64,000 bases of DNA from Sycobia sp. Sy_11 (GCA_018907035.1 JACCIC010000096.1:1899501-1963500), one strand, 5' to 3'; positions 45,174 to 58,710 are shown, numbered from the stretch's first letter. The notes: generated by a model not told the origin, from the sequence alone. Numbers and translations are program-made.

Positions 45174-46545
45174 CTTTTCCTTTTAAGTCTCTTCTTAAAA
45201 TAGAATAGGCTTTTTCGCGATATACTCCCTGATTTCACCAATTCTGTAATATTTCATAATTTTATGAATATATGGATGCGGTAAAACTTTCTTTTCTTTT
45301 TTTTTCGTCGTGAAAACGAAAGCGCAATTTCGTACTTTTTTTTCAAGTCCGTGTAATTATATAGTGTAACAGTGTCCAAGAGAAACGGGACTGTTTTGAA
45401 GGAATGATAAAGATTGGAATTCGCTGACATTTCGTCTCGCTTAATTCCATTAAATAAAGGAGCATTTGAAGCGGTTGCTCTCTTTCTCTTTCATTAATTA
45501 ATACTTCCAAACAATTTCCTTTCATAATTTCATTTAATGCTGCTATATATATCCTGATATAAATATAAGTGTTTATAGGTTAATAATTGCCATCCGTATA
45601 ATTCAGTAAAATGTCGAATATTTCACGGTAATTTAAAATCACTTTTACTTTCACGTTATTCTCAAATTGTCATTGTGCTCTAAACATAAAATATTGCAAA
45701 AGAAAATTTATACGAATTTCCGCAATAGTTTCATAATTAAAAAATGAGATTTGCGAAATTATTCTTTTCAAATATAAGAAAATTTCTCGCGAACAAATTT
45801 AAGATTTGAAACTTGGGTCTATTGTATACGTATATAAATGAAAATCTAAAAAAAAGTATCTTGTCAAGTAATAAATTTTGAAAATAACGTCAAACAGCAA
45901 TTTACTCGATTTTAGCCAGTTTCACAATCGGCCAATAGATGACAAGCTGGTTTTCTTTCTTTTTTTTTTTTTTAATTATTAATTTTAGTCGGTGCACTTG
46001 ATTCGACATATCTTGTTTGAAACCTTAAAGTTAAGGTGTCTCCCACGAATTTTAACTAATCCTACTAATCTTACTTTAAAAATTAAGAATAGGAAGAAAA
46101 TAATAATAAATTTCAACAAACTATTATTGGGTATGATTGGACTGTATTTTATTTCATAGAAATTGAAAAATCATGAGTCATAATTTTGAGATGAGAGGGG
46201 TAAAAGATAATAATTTATAGATAATAATTTTACATTGAAGCTTATGGGAAGCGGGCAATAACCGATCTGCACATAATTTTCAAGTCCAGCTGGCTTTATA
46301 AAGCTAATTAGAAATATTAAGTATTATTTATCTATAGGATCAGATATTAGTATTAAAAAATAATGAATGGCTTAACATATGCATCGAAGCGTTAAAAAAA
46401 TAAAGCTGTAATTTATTAGTCTTTTAAAGGTAGACTGTTCTTGTGCAATATAGAAAACGCGTATTTTGCACAAAAAGATTTTTAGATAAAAAAATTCTTT
46501 CTCAATTCCTTCTAAGATTTATTCTAATTTAACAGATGATATATA

Positions 46546-46548
<3 letters not shown>

Positions 46549-46598
<50 letters not shown>
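46549..46598. repeat. (TA)n microsatellite
   Basis: 50-bp pure run. Confidence 0.95.
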
Positions 46599-46600
<2 letters not shown>

Positions 46601-46869
46601 TGTTTATTTTCACTCTTTTCTACTTCTTGCGTAAGGAGCGTTCGTTTATAAATATTTCAGTATGTCACATAGAACTATTTTCAATTCCTCTTGGGGGCAA
46701 ATGAATATTAAATGAATTCTGTATAAATTCTTGGTTAATTGTTGTTGCTGGTCTTGGACTATATGAATATTACACACCAGTAATATTACACACCGTAACT
46801 AGAATTACGTGCGGGCGTTGAAAATTCGAAGTACACATTTTATAATTCGATTCTAATGTCTATCATTTT

Positions 46870-47500
46870 CGTAATATCCAATGACGCAAAATTTTCTTCG
46901 ATCCCACGTCATCCGAGCCAAAACTGACTATAACACACAGACCACCCTGCATTTTCAATCCGTGCAGCGCACCTATCCTCAATATATACCGCTATTGGCA
47001 CATCGATCTTATCCTCAACGTATCGAATTTCGAGACAACCCGCGCGCGCATCTATACAACTTTGGCGCTGCAGCTTTCGCGCCGATGATGCGCGCCGCGT
47101 TCGAAAAGTTTCTCTCTCATCCCCAATTTTTTTTTTGCGCCGTGCGCGCTTCATCAGCTCCGGCGTTTTCACCTCCTCAAAGGTCGTGCGAGACCGCGGC
47201 GCGCTTTCGCGGCTTCTTCTGTGTTTTCTCCCCCCCCCTTGCGCCCCTGCGCGTCTTCGCGCTCATCGTCGAGATCGGCGGCCAATCGATTTCTCCGCGT
47301 GCCGCGCGGAAATTTCGCCTCGACGCGGCTGATGCTTATATATAACTATATAGTGTGGCTATAAGCGTACACCTATAAGGAAGCTCTGCGCGCTGCGCGC
47401 GATTAATTGTGCGATCGGTAGTATAATGGAGGTTCGGCGCGATTTTATGCGATATGCCGCTGTAGCCGAGAACTTGAGATTTATCTATGTATATCTATAT
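46870..47500. promoter_or_regulatory. GC-rich island, candidate regulatory region
   Basis: CpG-dense from about 47035 to 47340 (GCGCGCGCATC, GCGCCGATGATGCGCGCCGCG). A 154-codon frame (46881-47345) and overlapping frames on both strands follow from base composition; none resembles a known protein. Confidence 0.3.
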
Positions 47501-47502
47501 AG

Positions 47503-47504
<2 letters not shown>

Positions 47505-47549
<45 letters not shown>
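47505..47549. repeat. (TA)n microsatellite
   Basis: 45-bp run at the right edge of a GC-rich island. Confidence 0.95.
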
Positions 47550-47553
<4 letters not shown>

Positions 47554-47679
47554 TAGAAACACACAAACACATTTTTATTGTGTAAAAAAGACTACGCGTT
47601 TATCGAGCCGCAATGAGAGGAATCGGGGAAAATCGGAAGATTTCTATTGGCAATATTTTAAAGCAACGTCTTAAATGTT

Positions 47680-49890
47680 TTACTTATTTATTTTCGTTTT
47701 TATGGAGGAATTTATGTTGACTCCTAGCTGCAGTACGTCGTAATCATGTCCGTTAGGACGCGGGTGGAATTAACTTACTTTAAATTTTTAATCCCTTTTA
47801 CATTTTTCAAGAAATATTTTATTATAAATGAAGGAAAAGCTGTTGAATTTCACCGTCTCTCCGTCTGAGAATACTGGATTGATTTATCCATTCAAATACT
47901 TGGTAACAATTTGAGCATTTTCCATGGGCTGAAGACGATATCTGCACCAGATGGAATGCTCAAACAAAAAAAACAAAACAAGGTTTATACTCGACCAATG
48001 TCCAGACAATGCCGCGTACTTGGTCAGAGCTCAAGCGGAATGACAGTGAACAATTTGAATAGTCGACGATTGGCGAAAAAATCAGAGGAAAACTGGTTCA
48101 AAGCTGGCCGGACAACTATGTATTCGTTGTTACTCGTAATGATTAACCAATGTCCCGTATAAGTATCCCTTTTACTGGAAATGGTTAACTGTCGCGGACG
48201 GATACTAAACAGCGTTTCAATTAGATAAAAATCTAGGTCAAGAGTAATGGTCAATTGTTGGGCGGTCGGTCCTTAAACCGGCAAATTCGGGGTCTTAATA
48301 TGCTCTCGATTTTTACCTGAGTAATAATAGTATAAGGTAAGGTTATTTCGTTAAAACTAAAATTATAGTTACTAACATAAGAACAAATAACCAATTTTAG
48401 CTTATTGAAACGCTTCGAAAAGCTGTGATTTTAGAACGTATACCTTATTTGAACATAACCAAAAGTTGTTCTTTAATAAATTTCGTATTTATTTATTTAT
48501 CCTTGTTGTTTTACTATTTATTATAGATAAATTATTATAGCTATATTTTTATGTAAGATTTAAAAAATCTCTAACACTTATGACATTGTAAATATTATAA
48601 TATTATCTGTGATCGATACCGATCTATTATTACTTTTTATATTATTACAATTACATTGACAAGATATTTTAACATATAATAAAAAGTAAAAATACTGAGT
48701 TATTTTACTTTTCTGTTTAATGAATAATTAACGTATATCAGACTCAATAATAACATATATAAGCGAATACACTCTTCTTTAAATTAAATATATAATCAAA
48801 TCATTATATTCTTATATGAAAATGAATTATGCAAATGCTTGTCTAAACCTTATCACACATCAATTTTTTAATTCTATGTTAATATTTATAAGTTTCACAA
48901 ATTCTAATAACTTTGTATACAAATTATCCGGATCTTATCTTTACAATTCATTTCTCCTCGTTAAAGCTTTAGTTTAAAGTACAATAGGACTTTCAATATG
49001 TATTGTCTTTTAACCTAAATTTCTAAGCATGCATGCACATCTGGATAAGAATGGACGCATCATTTTCATTTTAGCCCATATTGCAGCCTTAGAATTTGTC
49101 ATATACCTATATGAAAAGTAAACCGCTCTCACATTGTATGTTTACAGTACCACTTCTCACATCGAGATAAGCGAATTGATTGCGAAAAATTTCACCTCAT
49201 ATTATTATACGTACACGCGATCGTGTGATGCGTTTCGCGCACATAATAAGCGCTTGCAACACACACACACACGCGCGCGCGCGCGCGCGAAATACGTCCC
49301 TATAGCTATTTCCATATAATAATTCGGTGAACGATTTAAGGCAAAAACGCGACCTTTCTTCTGACTTATATACACGAACGATATATGCATATAAATATAT
49401 TTATAAATGCAACATCACGCTGCTTCCTCTAATTGAGACGATAATCTCAATGTTTCTCTGCCATAACGTCTGGTGTGTGCCTCTGGCGTTCCAGAAGCTA
49501 CCGAGCGCCTCCGATGCATTTTTCCCCTCCTTGCCCAACTTTCACTTTTATACGACCGTTTCCAGGAGGTAAAAAGTCAAAAAAAAAACAACAAAAAATC
49601 CTTCACATATAAAAAACAAAAAAATCTATCCTGGCCTACTGCCTATGCTTGCATGTAATATATATATATATACTGAAGCTAACTATATACACCAAAAGGC
49701 AATCTAATATCTTTCTCTCGCACTCGTTGCAGGCGCGCGGCGACTTGGCTTCCGTGCGGTTTTTCGTTTCCCCAACATATACATGCACAAGCAACGGCGC
49801 TCTGCCGAGCTCTCTGCCCCAATATCCAGCCGTCGCTCTGTGGTCAGATGCGCCTGGCGCGCGCGCAAGGCCGACGTCCGGAAACCCAAC
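47680..49890. other. Gene-free region
   Basis: Balanced-composition stretch 47880-48300 with no recognisable protein, then AT-rich DNA. A (CA)n(CG)n repeat lies at 49259-49289, followed by mixed sequence up to the (TA)n at 49896. Confidence 0.45.
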
Positions 49891-49893
49891 TGG

Positions 49894-49895
<2 letters not shown>

Positions 49896-49947
<52 letters not shown>
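49896..49947. repeat. (TA)n microsatellite
   Basis: 52-bp run abutting GC-rich sequence (GCGCGCGCAAGG). Confidence 0.95.
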
Positions 49948-49949
<2 letters not shown>

Positions 49950-50028
49950 TATATATATGCTGTATAGAGAGTCGTAACGCCCCGCGCTGTTCGCCGACGA
50001 TGACCGAGGGAGATTAGGCAAATATACG

Positions 50029-50030
<2 letters not shown>

Positions 50031-50081
<51 letters not shown>
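50031..50081. repeat. (TA)n microsatellite
   Basis: 51-bp run, 83 bp from the previous one. Confidence 0.95.
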
Positions 50082-50083
<2 letters not shown>

Positions 50084-50089
50084 TATATA

Positions 50090-51570
50090 CATATATACTA
50101 TGTATATACGAATTACTTTTCTTACATATACGTTCTTTTTAGCGTTTATGCAAAAGTTATTGGAGTTTCCTTGCTTTTTTAAATAATACGTACACCATCG
50201 ATAAACTCAGCTATGGATTATATAAAATCGAAAAATATGTATTAATACTTGAGATATTAAAAATTTCATCAACGTATCATTCGCAAAGTTACCTTTATCG
50301 CTCCACAATAGAGCTGCAAATTTTCCGAAGGGATATTTACAATAATGGTATTTTGGCAAAAAAATACCATTTTTCATTTCTTTCTCTTCATGTTCATTAT
50401 ATTTTCTGATATTGTGCGACTTTAAAAATGCGTGTAGCTATAACTATATGCCAAAAATTCATAACAGAAATAATATTATATACTTTCAATTTTAACTTTA
50501 ATTTAAGTCGTATGGTAAATTATATCAAACTAACAAAGTATATGAATGTTATATCTGGTATGCTTCAATGTGACCAACTTACTGCATGAATAGTTGGTTC
50601 TATTTTAAAATCACATCAGATAGAAAATAATGACTATTAAAAGAAATAAACCGGAAAGTGTATTTATCAATAAAATTACCTTTCAACAAAATTTTTCCAA
50701 CATCATTTAGGATTTTGAAACATCTAAAGTATCTCATATTGAAGCTCGAATGCTTCTCAATATTATTCTTAAGAATTTCTATATATCAGCTTTTTCTTTC
50801 GGCATTCCACATATCGCCAGCCTTCACGATTCGTGTTCTGAAGTCTAAAAATCTTTAAAAATTCTTAATATATTTATTTGTCCGTGTTCATCTGACAGCG
50901 AAACTGGCTGGTCTGCATACATAAGCAAGATACGCGCGGAGATTTGGCGTGCGAACCTGCGCATTCAATTGATTAATAGCCATAATTCGATTTTATTAAA
51001 AATGAAATTGTGTATTACTAACTAAGGAATAATTGGGCGTTACTTTCTACCACCTAAAAATGAGGAAAATCTTTATTGAAAAAAGTTGACAAAATGAAAA
51101 GAAGTTTTTCTGATATTTTTCGACGCCTTAAGAAAGCTTCAGTTTTGTTCTTATAATATTTCCAGTATCGATTAATAAGAATACTTCAATGTTTAAAATC
51201 AATCGAGATCAGAAATACGAGCGCGAAGTCTAATTTTGTAACTAATCCTCATTAAATTTGCAACCTTTCCATTAGCCCTAATTAATATTTTTGGATTTTC
51301 GAATATCGTATATGATTTTTTGAGTAAAGTATAAATAATCAAAAACCATCTTATTTATTTCTAATTAATTATCTCACTTTCCAGGCATTTTTATACAATC
51401 AAATTTTTACAATAGTATTTTAATTGCGATATTGATGGTCAATTATTGATGGGCGATCTTTAATTCGTACTTAGAAGGTCAATATATCTTTAAAAAAGCT
51501 TGATGGATCCATTTCTTTTAAACAGGCAGTGAAACTCTTCTGGCTCCTATAGACTAACTTTACATTACAT
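50090..51570. other. Gene-free, AT-rich
   Basis: A perfect 11-bp-arm hairpin (AATGGTATTTT / AAAATACCATT) at 50344-50371. Otherwise unremarkable. Confidence 0.5.
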
Positions 51571-51573
51571 TAC

Positions 51574-51575
<2 letters not shown>

Positions 51576-51632
<57 letters not shown>
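51576..51632. repeat. (TA)n microsatellite
   Basis: 57-bp run preceded by (ACATT)3 at 51560-51575. Confidence 0.95.
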
Positions 51633-51634
<2 letters not shown>

Positions 51635-51888
51635 ATCAAAGCCAATCCGTTTCCTTTTCTTTCTTCGATTCGTATAGGGCATTGAGACACACTGTTATAG
51701 AGAGATACTGATTTATCGAGCGTCGTCTAGTTATATATACATACACTATGGATTAATTCTCGTTGAGTGCATAACGGGGGAAGGGGGCTGCATAGATTTT
51801 AATTTCGAGCGGAATGTGGATTATATAGTGCCGAGCGCAACTGGCTTTTTCAAGTGGTTTTACTATATACATATATATACCTATATAT

Positions 51889-51889
<1 letters not shown>

Positions 51890-51930
<41 letters not shown>
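51890..51930. repeat. (GA)n microsatellite
   Basis: GA run followed 100 bp later by (CA)n(CG)n at 52030-52078. Confidence 0.92.
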
Positions 51931-51932
<2 letters not shown>

Positions 51933-52029
51933 ACTGGAATATTACGCATATATATACAGGTGCGCCGACCACGTAGATTTTTTCGTGCTTGCGTTTATAA
52001 TAATCGCCGTTATTCCGGACAAACGCGCG

Positions 52030-52030
52030 T

Positions 52031-52074
<44 letters not shown>

Positions 52075-52078
52075 GCGT
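52030..52078. repeat. (CA)n(CG)n microsatellite
   Basis: CA run passing into CGCGCGCG, then GAGAGAGA. Confidence 0.92.
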
Positions 52079-52499
52079 GCGTCGAGAGAGAGAGGGAAGT
52101 TTTCAAAATACACTCAATCGAGCGTTAAAAAAATTTGAGCAGTGGAGTTTCAAATTCGGAGTTTGCTTAATTTTTAAAGTGTATGCGTTCATTTGTAAAT
52201 CAACGTTAAATCTATATATATATGTATATATAACGAGTTCTACAAGAATGTAAAGGAAACGGACTTTAAAATAAAAAGAATAAAAAATAAGAATTATTAT
52301 TTCAGTATTAAGATTTCAAGATTACGAATAATTTCAAAAGACATTTCAAGATACAAAGAAAAAGAGGATTACCATCATATATGTTTTTAATTGCAATTAT
52401 GCTGTATTATTTATTCAGAACATCATTTCTAAAAGTACAAGATTTCGCAAGGCAAACGAAGTTGCTTAGTTCTTTCTTTTTATATTTCGAAATTTTTAT

Positions 52500-52521
52500 C
52501 ACACACACACACACGCATATG

Positions 52522-52552
<31 letters not shown>
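52500..52552. repeat. (CA)n-(TA)-(TG)n self-complementary repeat
   Basis: ACACACACACAC, then GCATATGTATATATAT, then GTGTGTGTGTGTG; the two halves are inverted copies and can fold back. Confidence 0.88.
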
Positions 52553-52553
<1 letters not shown>

Positions 52554-53443
52554 CGTATATGTAAGTCAAAACTTAGCAAACAATTTGTATAAACGTATAT
52601 ATATTTATAATGGAATCCCAAAACATTAGTTGCATTATAAGTGATTAAATAATAAATTTAATAAATATTTCATTTGACAATGCATTGAGAAATAAATAAT
52701 ATAAATATTAACGCTATGGAGACGGTAATTATTGATACATACATTCATTATCATTCTTTCTCACATTAAATTAATCGCTACGGGCCACCGGTACTTAAAC
52801 CTCAAATAATTTCTTTCTCCATATCTTTAAGAGTGTAAATCTTATGATTTTTTGACATTTTTCGTTTCCAAAGTACATAACAATTTTGCGCATTAGTATA
52901 CAATAACCAATGAATAAAAATATTTAACAGTCCTCGGATATTTGGAAACAAATAAAAACAAAAAAACTAGTAAACCAATTCGACAATTCATAATCTGCGC
53001 TCAGTCTATTGCCTGTGTCCTAATTCCATAAATTTAGCAATAAGAGTTCTCATTTTTCAACTCTCGCCCCCCCCCCTTCTTCCTATCCACCACGAAATAA
53101 AAGAGCAGGCCTGAAAGGTAAACACGAAAGATACCTCTCACCTACGCAAAAAGCAAACTGCTTTTCGCGGTAACGCGTGTATATACGCTATATATATATA
53201 TATTCAGAGGGAGGGACAGAGTGAGAAGGGGGGGGGGAGTGAAGTGGCCATGGCTCCGATGGAGCGCGCTGGGCAATTACATTGGTACTTTTAAAATTGG
53301 CTCTCCGGACAATCGTTCGGTAAAGTCATGCGAAATATTCTTGGATTTTTGTGGTTCGCTCCTCTAGATGCTTTGTTTTCGAGTTGCGAAAGTTACGGCG
53401 GCGGTTATATGCGGACGAAAAGTCGAGGAATTCGTAAAGCAAT

Positions 53444-53445
<2 letters not shown>

Positions 53446-53488
<43 letters not shown>
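53446..53488. repeat. (TA)n microsatellite
   Basis: 43-bp pure run. Confidence 0.95.
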
Positions 53489-53490
<2 letters not shown>

Positions 53491-53867
53491 CACTAAAACA
53501 TTTGGAATTTTATCACTTATATAGATGAGGATATATGTACCCCTGTTCATAGTTACGCGTACATATATTTTTCAAAAATTGGCAAATCGTTTAATGGAAA
53601 CTCATGAAGTTATACATATATAATGCACGTATCGTGTATGCAAAAAAGATCCACCGAGCTCTTAATTAAAAATATAACTGCCGAACATTAAATTTACTCT
53701 TTTGTTTATATCCGAGCAAATCACAGAAACCCTTCCCAGCGGCTTTTTGAGATTCGCGCGTGAGAACCGAATTGAAAGAAAAAGGAAGTCGATGGTATAT
53801 ATCATATATGCTCGTAATTTTTTTGCCTGGTAGGTCTACTCTTTATATCTTTAATGTTCTTCTCTTT

Positions 53868-53979
<112 letters not shown>

Positions 53980-54388
53980 TTAAAACGACTGTTCGATTTT
54001 CTATTTATTAATTAACGTTATATTACTGATATGAATTCTAAAATTAAATCTATCGATAAATTTACTCTACTAATTTTTTATGTACACACACACACACTCA
54101 CATACACACACACACATAATAAAAATAAAAATAATAATAATAATAATAATTGTGGTAACTAAATGTGCTAATGAGATTAAAATTTGTGAATGGCTAGACC
54201 GATTGGCCTAGTTTTTTGTTTTAAATTGTTCATAGAAATTCAAGAAACGTTTTTATAGAGAGTGAAATTGATAAAATTGCATGAGCGTAAAAACATTTTT
54301 GTTCTATTTTCACAATTTTCTCTTGCAACAGAGAGATGGCCAGGAAATTTTTTCAGTGCATCCACTATCCATTTAAAGTACTATAAAG

Positions 54389-54391
<3 letters not shown>

Positions 54392-54450
<59 letters not shown>
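54392..54450. repeat. (TA)n microsatellite
   Basis: 59-bp run followed by TTTATTTATTT. Confidence 0.95.
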
Positions 54451-54454
<4 letters not shown>

Positions 54455-54666
54455 TTATTTTCAGAAAATAATTGATCATTCCAGTTTAGTACAAGTAGCT
54501 GATGACAATAGTAGTAACTTATAACCACCGACAATCGCACTGCGAAATTCATTGAACTTTAATTTTTAATGTTGTTTTTTTAAATCATAAGCTGGTTCAT
54601 TTATATTTTATTCATTATACCAGTTTTATGATATACTGATATACTACCGATCATTGATTTACATAC

Positions 54667-54667
54667 A

Positions 54668-54727
<60 letters not shown>

Positions 54728-55031
54728 CTATGTTTTATTATTTCTTATGTTATCTATTCTTACCGAATTCTTACCTTTGTCAATGAATTATTAGTCTTCA
54801 TTTAATTATTATTTATTTTGAATTACCTTTTTTAACCCATGCCTGTTTTTAGTACGATTTTCATAAATAAAAACTTAATCAATCCGAAGTTCTACTTATA
54901 CAAATAATATAAAATTAAGTAGATAGTGAGCAAAGTGGCGATGGCGAACGTATAATATTTTTTGCCGAGAACTAAACTAATAAACCTTAACGAAATTAAA
55001 TTACTATTCAAAATCTGTTGTGGCAAAGTTT

Positions 55032-55103
<72 letters not shown>

Positions 55104-55334
55104 GTCGTCTTCTGATGGCACAAGAATGAAACTTTGCAATAATAATTTAATTTCGTTAACGGTCATTAGTTCTCCGTAAACATTTTTATCTATGAAAATT
55201 GTATTAAAGCAGGCATAATTAAAAAAAATTAATATAAATGATAATAATTGAATTATGGATAATAATTAATTGACACGGTAAGAATTCGATCAGAATAACA
55301 TAAGATATAAAGAAAAAAAATGAATAAAAGGTAG

Positions 55335-55387
<53 letters not shown>
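54667..55387. repeat. Long imperfect inverted repeat with (TA)n at centre and both ends
   Basis: The left arm 54726-55035 and the reverse complement of the right arm 55102-55338 share blocks in the same order: CTTATGTTAT, CGAATTCTTACC, TGTCAATGAATTATTA-like, ATGCCTGTTTTTAG-like, ATTTTCATAAATAAAAA-like, GAGAACTAA, TTAACGAAATTAAATTA and GCAAAGTTT. The left arm has about 80-90 bp extra (54880-54965). (TA)n runs lie at 54667-54725, 55036-55101 and 55339-55387. No ORF. It resembles a fold-back element or nested MITE pair. Confidence 0.7.
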
Positions 55388-55389
<2 letters not shown>

Positions 55390-55729
55390 ATAATTTTTTC
55401 TGGATTTTTTACGGTTTTTCGACGCGTGGACGCTAAGTGCGGAGGAACTGCTCTCCGCGCTCAGGATTCTTAATTATTATATACTTGTGTACCTTTTATA
55501 CATGCGTATGTAATGAGTGGTCAGTGCGCGCGTGTGCTCCTTATTAACCGAGTGTGTCGAGCGCCTATCCAGAAGGGGACCCTAAAATTAAAAAAGGAAA
55601 GAGAAACGTCCGCGCTGAATTATAATTGCGAGGGTCCTAGCTCCCATGTCTCGCCTCTCACATGTACGCGGGTACTCGACCGCGATTATAACCTCCATGT
55701 TACGTATCTATGCGGGTGTACGTATAATA

Positions 55730-56298
55730 TACGGGGTGTCCGAAACATGATTGTCCGCGCTAGCGGATCGGTAACACACGGGCGGGGGGGGGGGGCGTGG
55801 ACGATGTGTACAACGGTTGTATGCATTTTGAAAAGTTTCAAGTTACAGTTTATGCGCTACCATAAAGGTTCGTCGGTCAACGAACAAACGCCATTTCGGT
55901 TCTTGGCCGCGAGGGGCATGAGTACAGTCGGCGGAGAATCGGAGGATTATCCGAAGAACAATAATAGGAGGGGCCACCGTCGAGCGCCGGGGGACAAGTT
56001 TTAATTGTCGAATTGATGATATTTATAAACAGTTAATTCTGTTTCGTGCCGCGGTCGTGCAGCCTCTCTCGTTATTCATCAAATTGAACGCGAGCTACGG
56101 GCCCGTATTTTCTATGTCCCGTGGCTCTCGATCTAAAGCCGAATGAGCGAACGCTCGCTCGTTGCCCGATCAACAATCGCAGGCGGCGCAGAAACTATTT
56201 GCAGCATTACAAGCTGCGTACAATTTTTACGATTTGACTTGTCCTGCTGATCACCGATCCGCTAACGTGAGCAATCATATCTGGGACACCCTGTGTAT
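55730..56298. mobile_element. Candidate short-TIR element with GGGTGTCC ends
   Basis: The left end ATACGGGGTGTCCG (55730-55742) and the right end GGGACACCCTGTGTAT (56283-56298) are inverted relative to each other (right end reversed: ATACACAGGGTGTCCC). Similar termini recur on insect repeats, from general knowledge. The interior is GC-richer than its surroundings and has a 163-codon open frame (from 55513) that starts outside the element and resembles nothing I know. Possibly coincidental; the arms are only about 14 bp. Confidence 0.4.
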
Positions 56299-56466
56299 AC
56301 ATTACACGAGGTCACGCTCGGGGCGTTGTACAATACACGGTGTGCATAGTTTTGTACCACTGTTTTCCTCGCCTTCGTTCAGCGAATTTTCGGACGTGCC
56401 TGTAGACTTTCTGTTTTTATAGGAGGATGCTTTTGGTCGAAGAAATCAAGAGTCGTGCTCGTTGCG

Positions 56467-56468
<2 letters not shown>

Positions 56469-56525
<57 letters not shown>
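56469..56525. repeat. (TA)n microsatellite
   Basis: 57-bp run just past the GC-rich 55.5-56.4 kb stretch. Confidence 0.95.
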
Positions 56526-56530
<5 letters not shown>

Positions 56531-58090
56531 CTATATATATGAATAATTTAACGGCAGCTCGTTTGTACGGCTCGTGCATTGTGAAAATTTGGCGCGTCGA
56601 TGCGCTTGCGTGCGGAATGGAGTATATTACATGGAAGATTTTTCCTGTCTGCGTCGATTGTATGAATCCATCAGCAATAAATTATTAAGCCAGAACGATT
56701 CATGCAATATCGTTTTCTTCTTGAATACATGCTCAAATATAAAAAGAATTCTAATTTTCGATCTTGTGAATTGTAATTTATATATGCCCGCGTTTTTGAA
56801 GCGAGCATTTTCAGATAACTCTTTCTTCTACTCGATACTATATATATAAAATTCAAATTATAATAATTTTTCTATGCAAGAAGTTCAAGAAATAATATTA
56901 ATTTTTCAGCTTTAATATAAGAGTCTGAATATAAATACGTACTTTATCAGAATACAATATATAAGTTTCATTTGCAGTAGACTCTACCAATTGAAAAAAA
57001 TCCAATTTTTTTTACTAATTACTAGTTTTCTTTAGTAAAAATTTATTATGGATGGTAAACTTTCAGATACAATATAGGATAATTTTTAAAATAATAAACG
57101 TATTTTTCTGAGTAGACCGCTCTTGAATTTCAAAGAAAAATAAGATAACTCGATGTATAAAACACCCCTCGGTGTACTATGAATGTAGAAATGTTCGAAC
57201 ACCTAAAATTAAAAAAAAAATTTTTAACAATCATTCACTCAGTGCACAATCGAAAGACTTCAAAGCCTCGGATCGGCGGTTAGTCGATGCAGTTTGCGTG
57301 CGAACTAGGCAAACTAAACTTTTGAACTTTATTACGAGCGCGGGTGTCCGATTTCTCATAGAAGTGTCAGAGTCGAAAGTTATCTAATTTCCAACTTTCA
57401 TTCTTTTATGAAAGATTATCGATTTTGCATATTTTCAAGATGCTTTCGCCTATCACAGGAAATTTTTGACACTGATCGATATAGCTTTATGGAAGATTGC
57501 ATTTTATTTTATCTGTTGCGAGGGCCAATGTTTTATTATTCCTCAATTATCATTAAGAAAATCAAGAATCATAAAAGCTACCGAAGCGTATTATATTGAT
57601 TGATACAAAAAATGTTTTACCTCAATTATATTAAATTTTATAATGGCGTTAATCCAATTTTAAACTATTTTCATCGTCTTTTCTTTTTTATTTTATTTTA
57701 AGTAAAAAGTTAATACTTAATTGCACCTATTTATCTTTTATAATAAAAGAAATAGAAAGCTGTTTTTGGCTAATATATTATATAAAAATACTTTTACATT
57801 CAAGATTTTATTTCATTTCTACATTAGTGGAATTTTTTTTTCAGCTCTACACTATGAAATAATAAAAATACGCTTTTAACAATATCAATGGAATTTTAGA
57901 AAGGACCAAGGCTTGTTATTTCTTCATTTTAGAAATTTAATCCTATAACGAAAAGGACAAGTACAGAATGGAATAAAGTCGAAAGTGCTCTGTGTAATAA
58001 ATGCGTCTTTTGTACTTCTTAAGCCGGCGTCACCTCGGACTTGACTATAATCTTTGTAACACCTCCGCGCGCTCTTTTCCGAAAAAGGTG
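56526..58090. other. Gene-free region
   Basis: AT-rich with a more balanced stretch at 57180-57400. No recognisable coding or RNA gene. Confidence 0.5.
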
Positions 58091-58091
58091 A

Positions 58092-58093
<2 letters not shown>

Positions 58094-58156
<63 letters not shown>

Positions 58157-58164
58157 GTGTGTGT
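58094..58164. repeat. (TA)n(TG)n microsatellite
   Basis: (TA)n 58094-58140 joined through GTAT to (GT)n 58144-58164, then (GC)n at 58171-58180. Confidence 0.95.
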
Positions 58165-58559
58165 CTGTATGCGCGCGCGCGTGCGTACGTGCCTGACTTT
58201 ATCGTTGAAGGATCCGGGCGCGACGGAAGAAAGAAAAAAAGCGTACAAGATATTAATCTGAAAAGTCGGGAATTTCGAGCGTATTATATCTTACGCGCAG
58301 CTGTTCAAAGGCGCATTATACGCTCTTCCAAATTAATATTCCGCTCAGCGGCAGACAATGACACCTAGCCCCCACTGGCCACCCCTTCCATCATGGTTAA
58401 ACGCTCAAAAATCGCATTTTAAATACACATACCAAAGATGCGTTTACACACACGCGCGCACACTTATATACATCGTATCTATATTAACATGATAAAGTAG
58501 CCCGCCCATATAGAGGGTAAAGATAGAAAATTCCGCTGAGGGATATATGTAGGTATATA

Positions 58560-58621
58560 ATAATAAAACTAACAACAATAACCACAAAAATATAAATAAT
58601 AATAATAACAATAATAATAAC

Positions 58622-58652
<31 letters not shown>
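58560..58652. repeat. (AAT)n / (ATT)n repeat
   Basis: AATAATAAC blocks then ATTATTATT; the two parts are complementary and can fold into a short hairpin around 58629. Confidence 0.88.
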
Positions 58653-58653
<1 letters not shown>

Positions 58654-58710
58654 AAGCCTAGAGCACCAATCTTTTTCGTATATAATTTATCCTCGCTTGA
58701 CCAGGCTGTA

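Larger units (their letters stand above)
43330..46548. other. Gene-free region
   Basis: A pyrimidine-rich block (43713-43825) with C-run 43883-43892, then AT-rich DNA. A 100-codon plus-strand frame at 44391-44693 has fairly protein-like composition but no recognised family, and no support from flanking exons. Confidence 0.45.

Noticed and set aside
46881..47345. 154-codon plus-strand frame
   Set aside because: GC-rich, with overlapping frames on the other strand and no recognised motif; best explained by base composition.
55513..56004. 163-codon plus-strand frame
   Set aside because: No recognisable domain; it crosses the apparent left end of a candidate transposon, and its Gly-rich part comes from a G-run.
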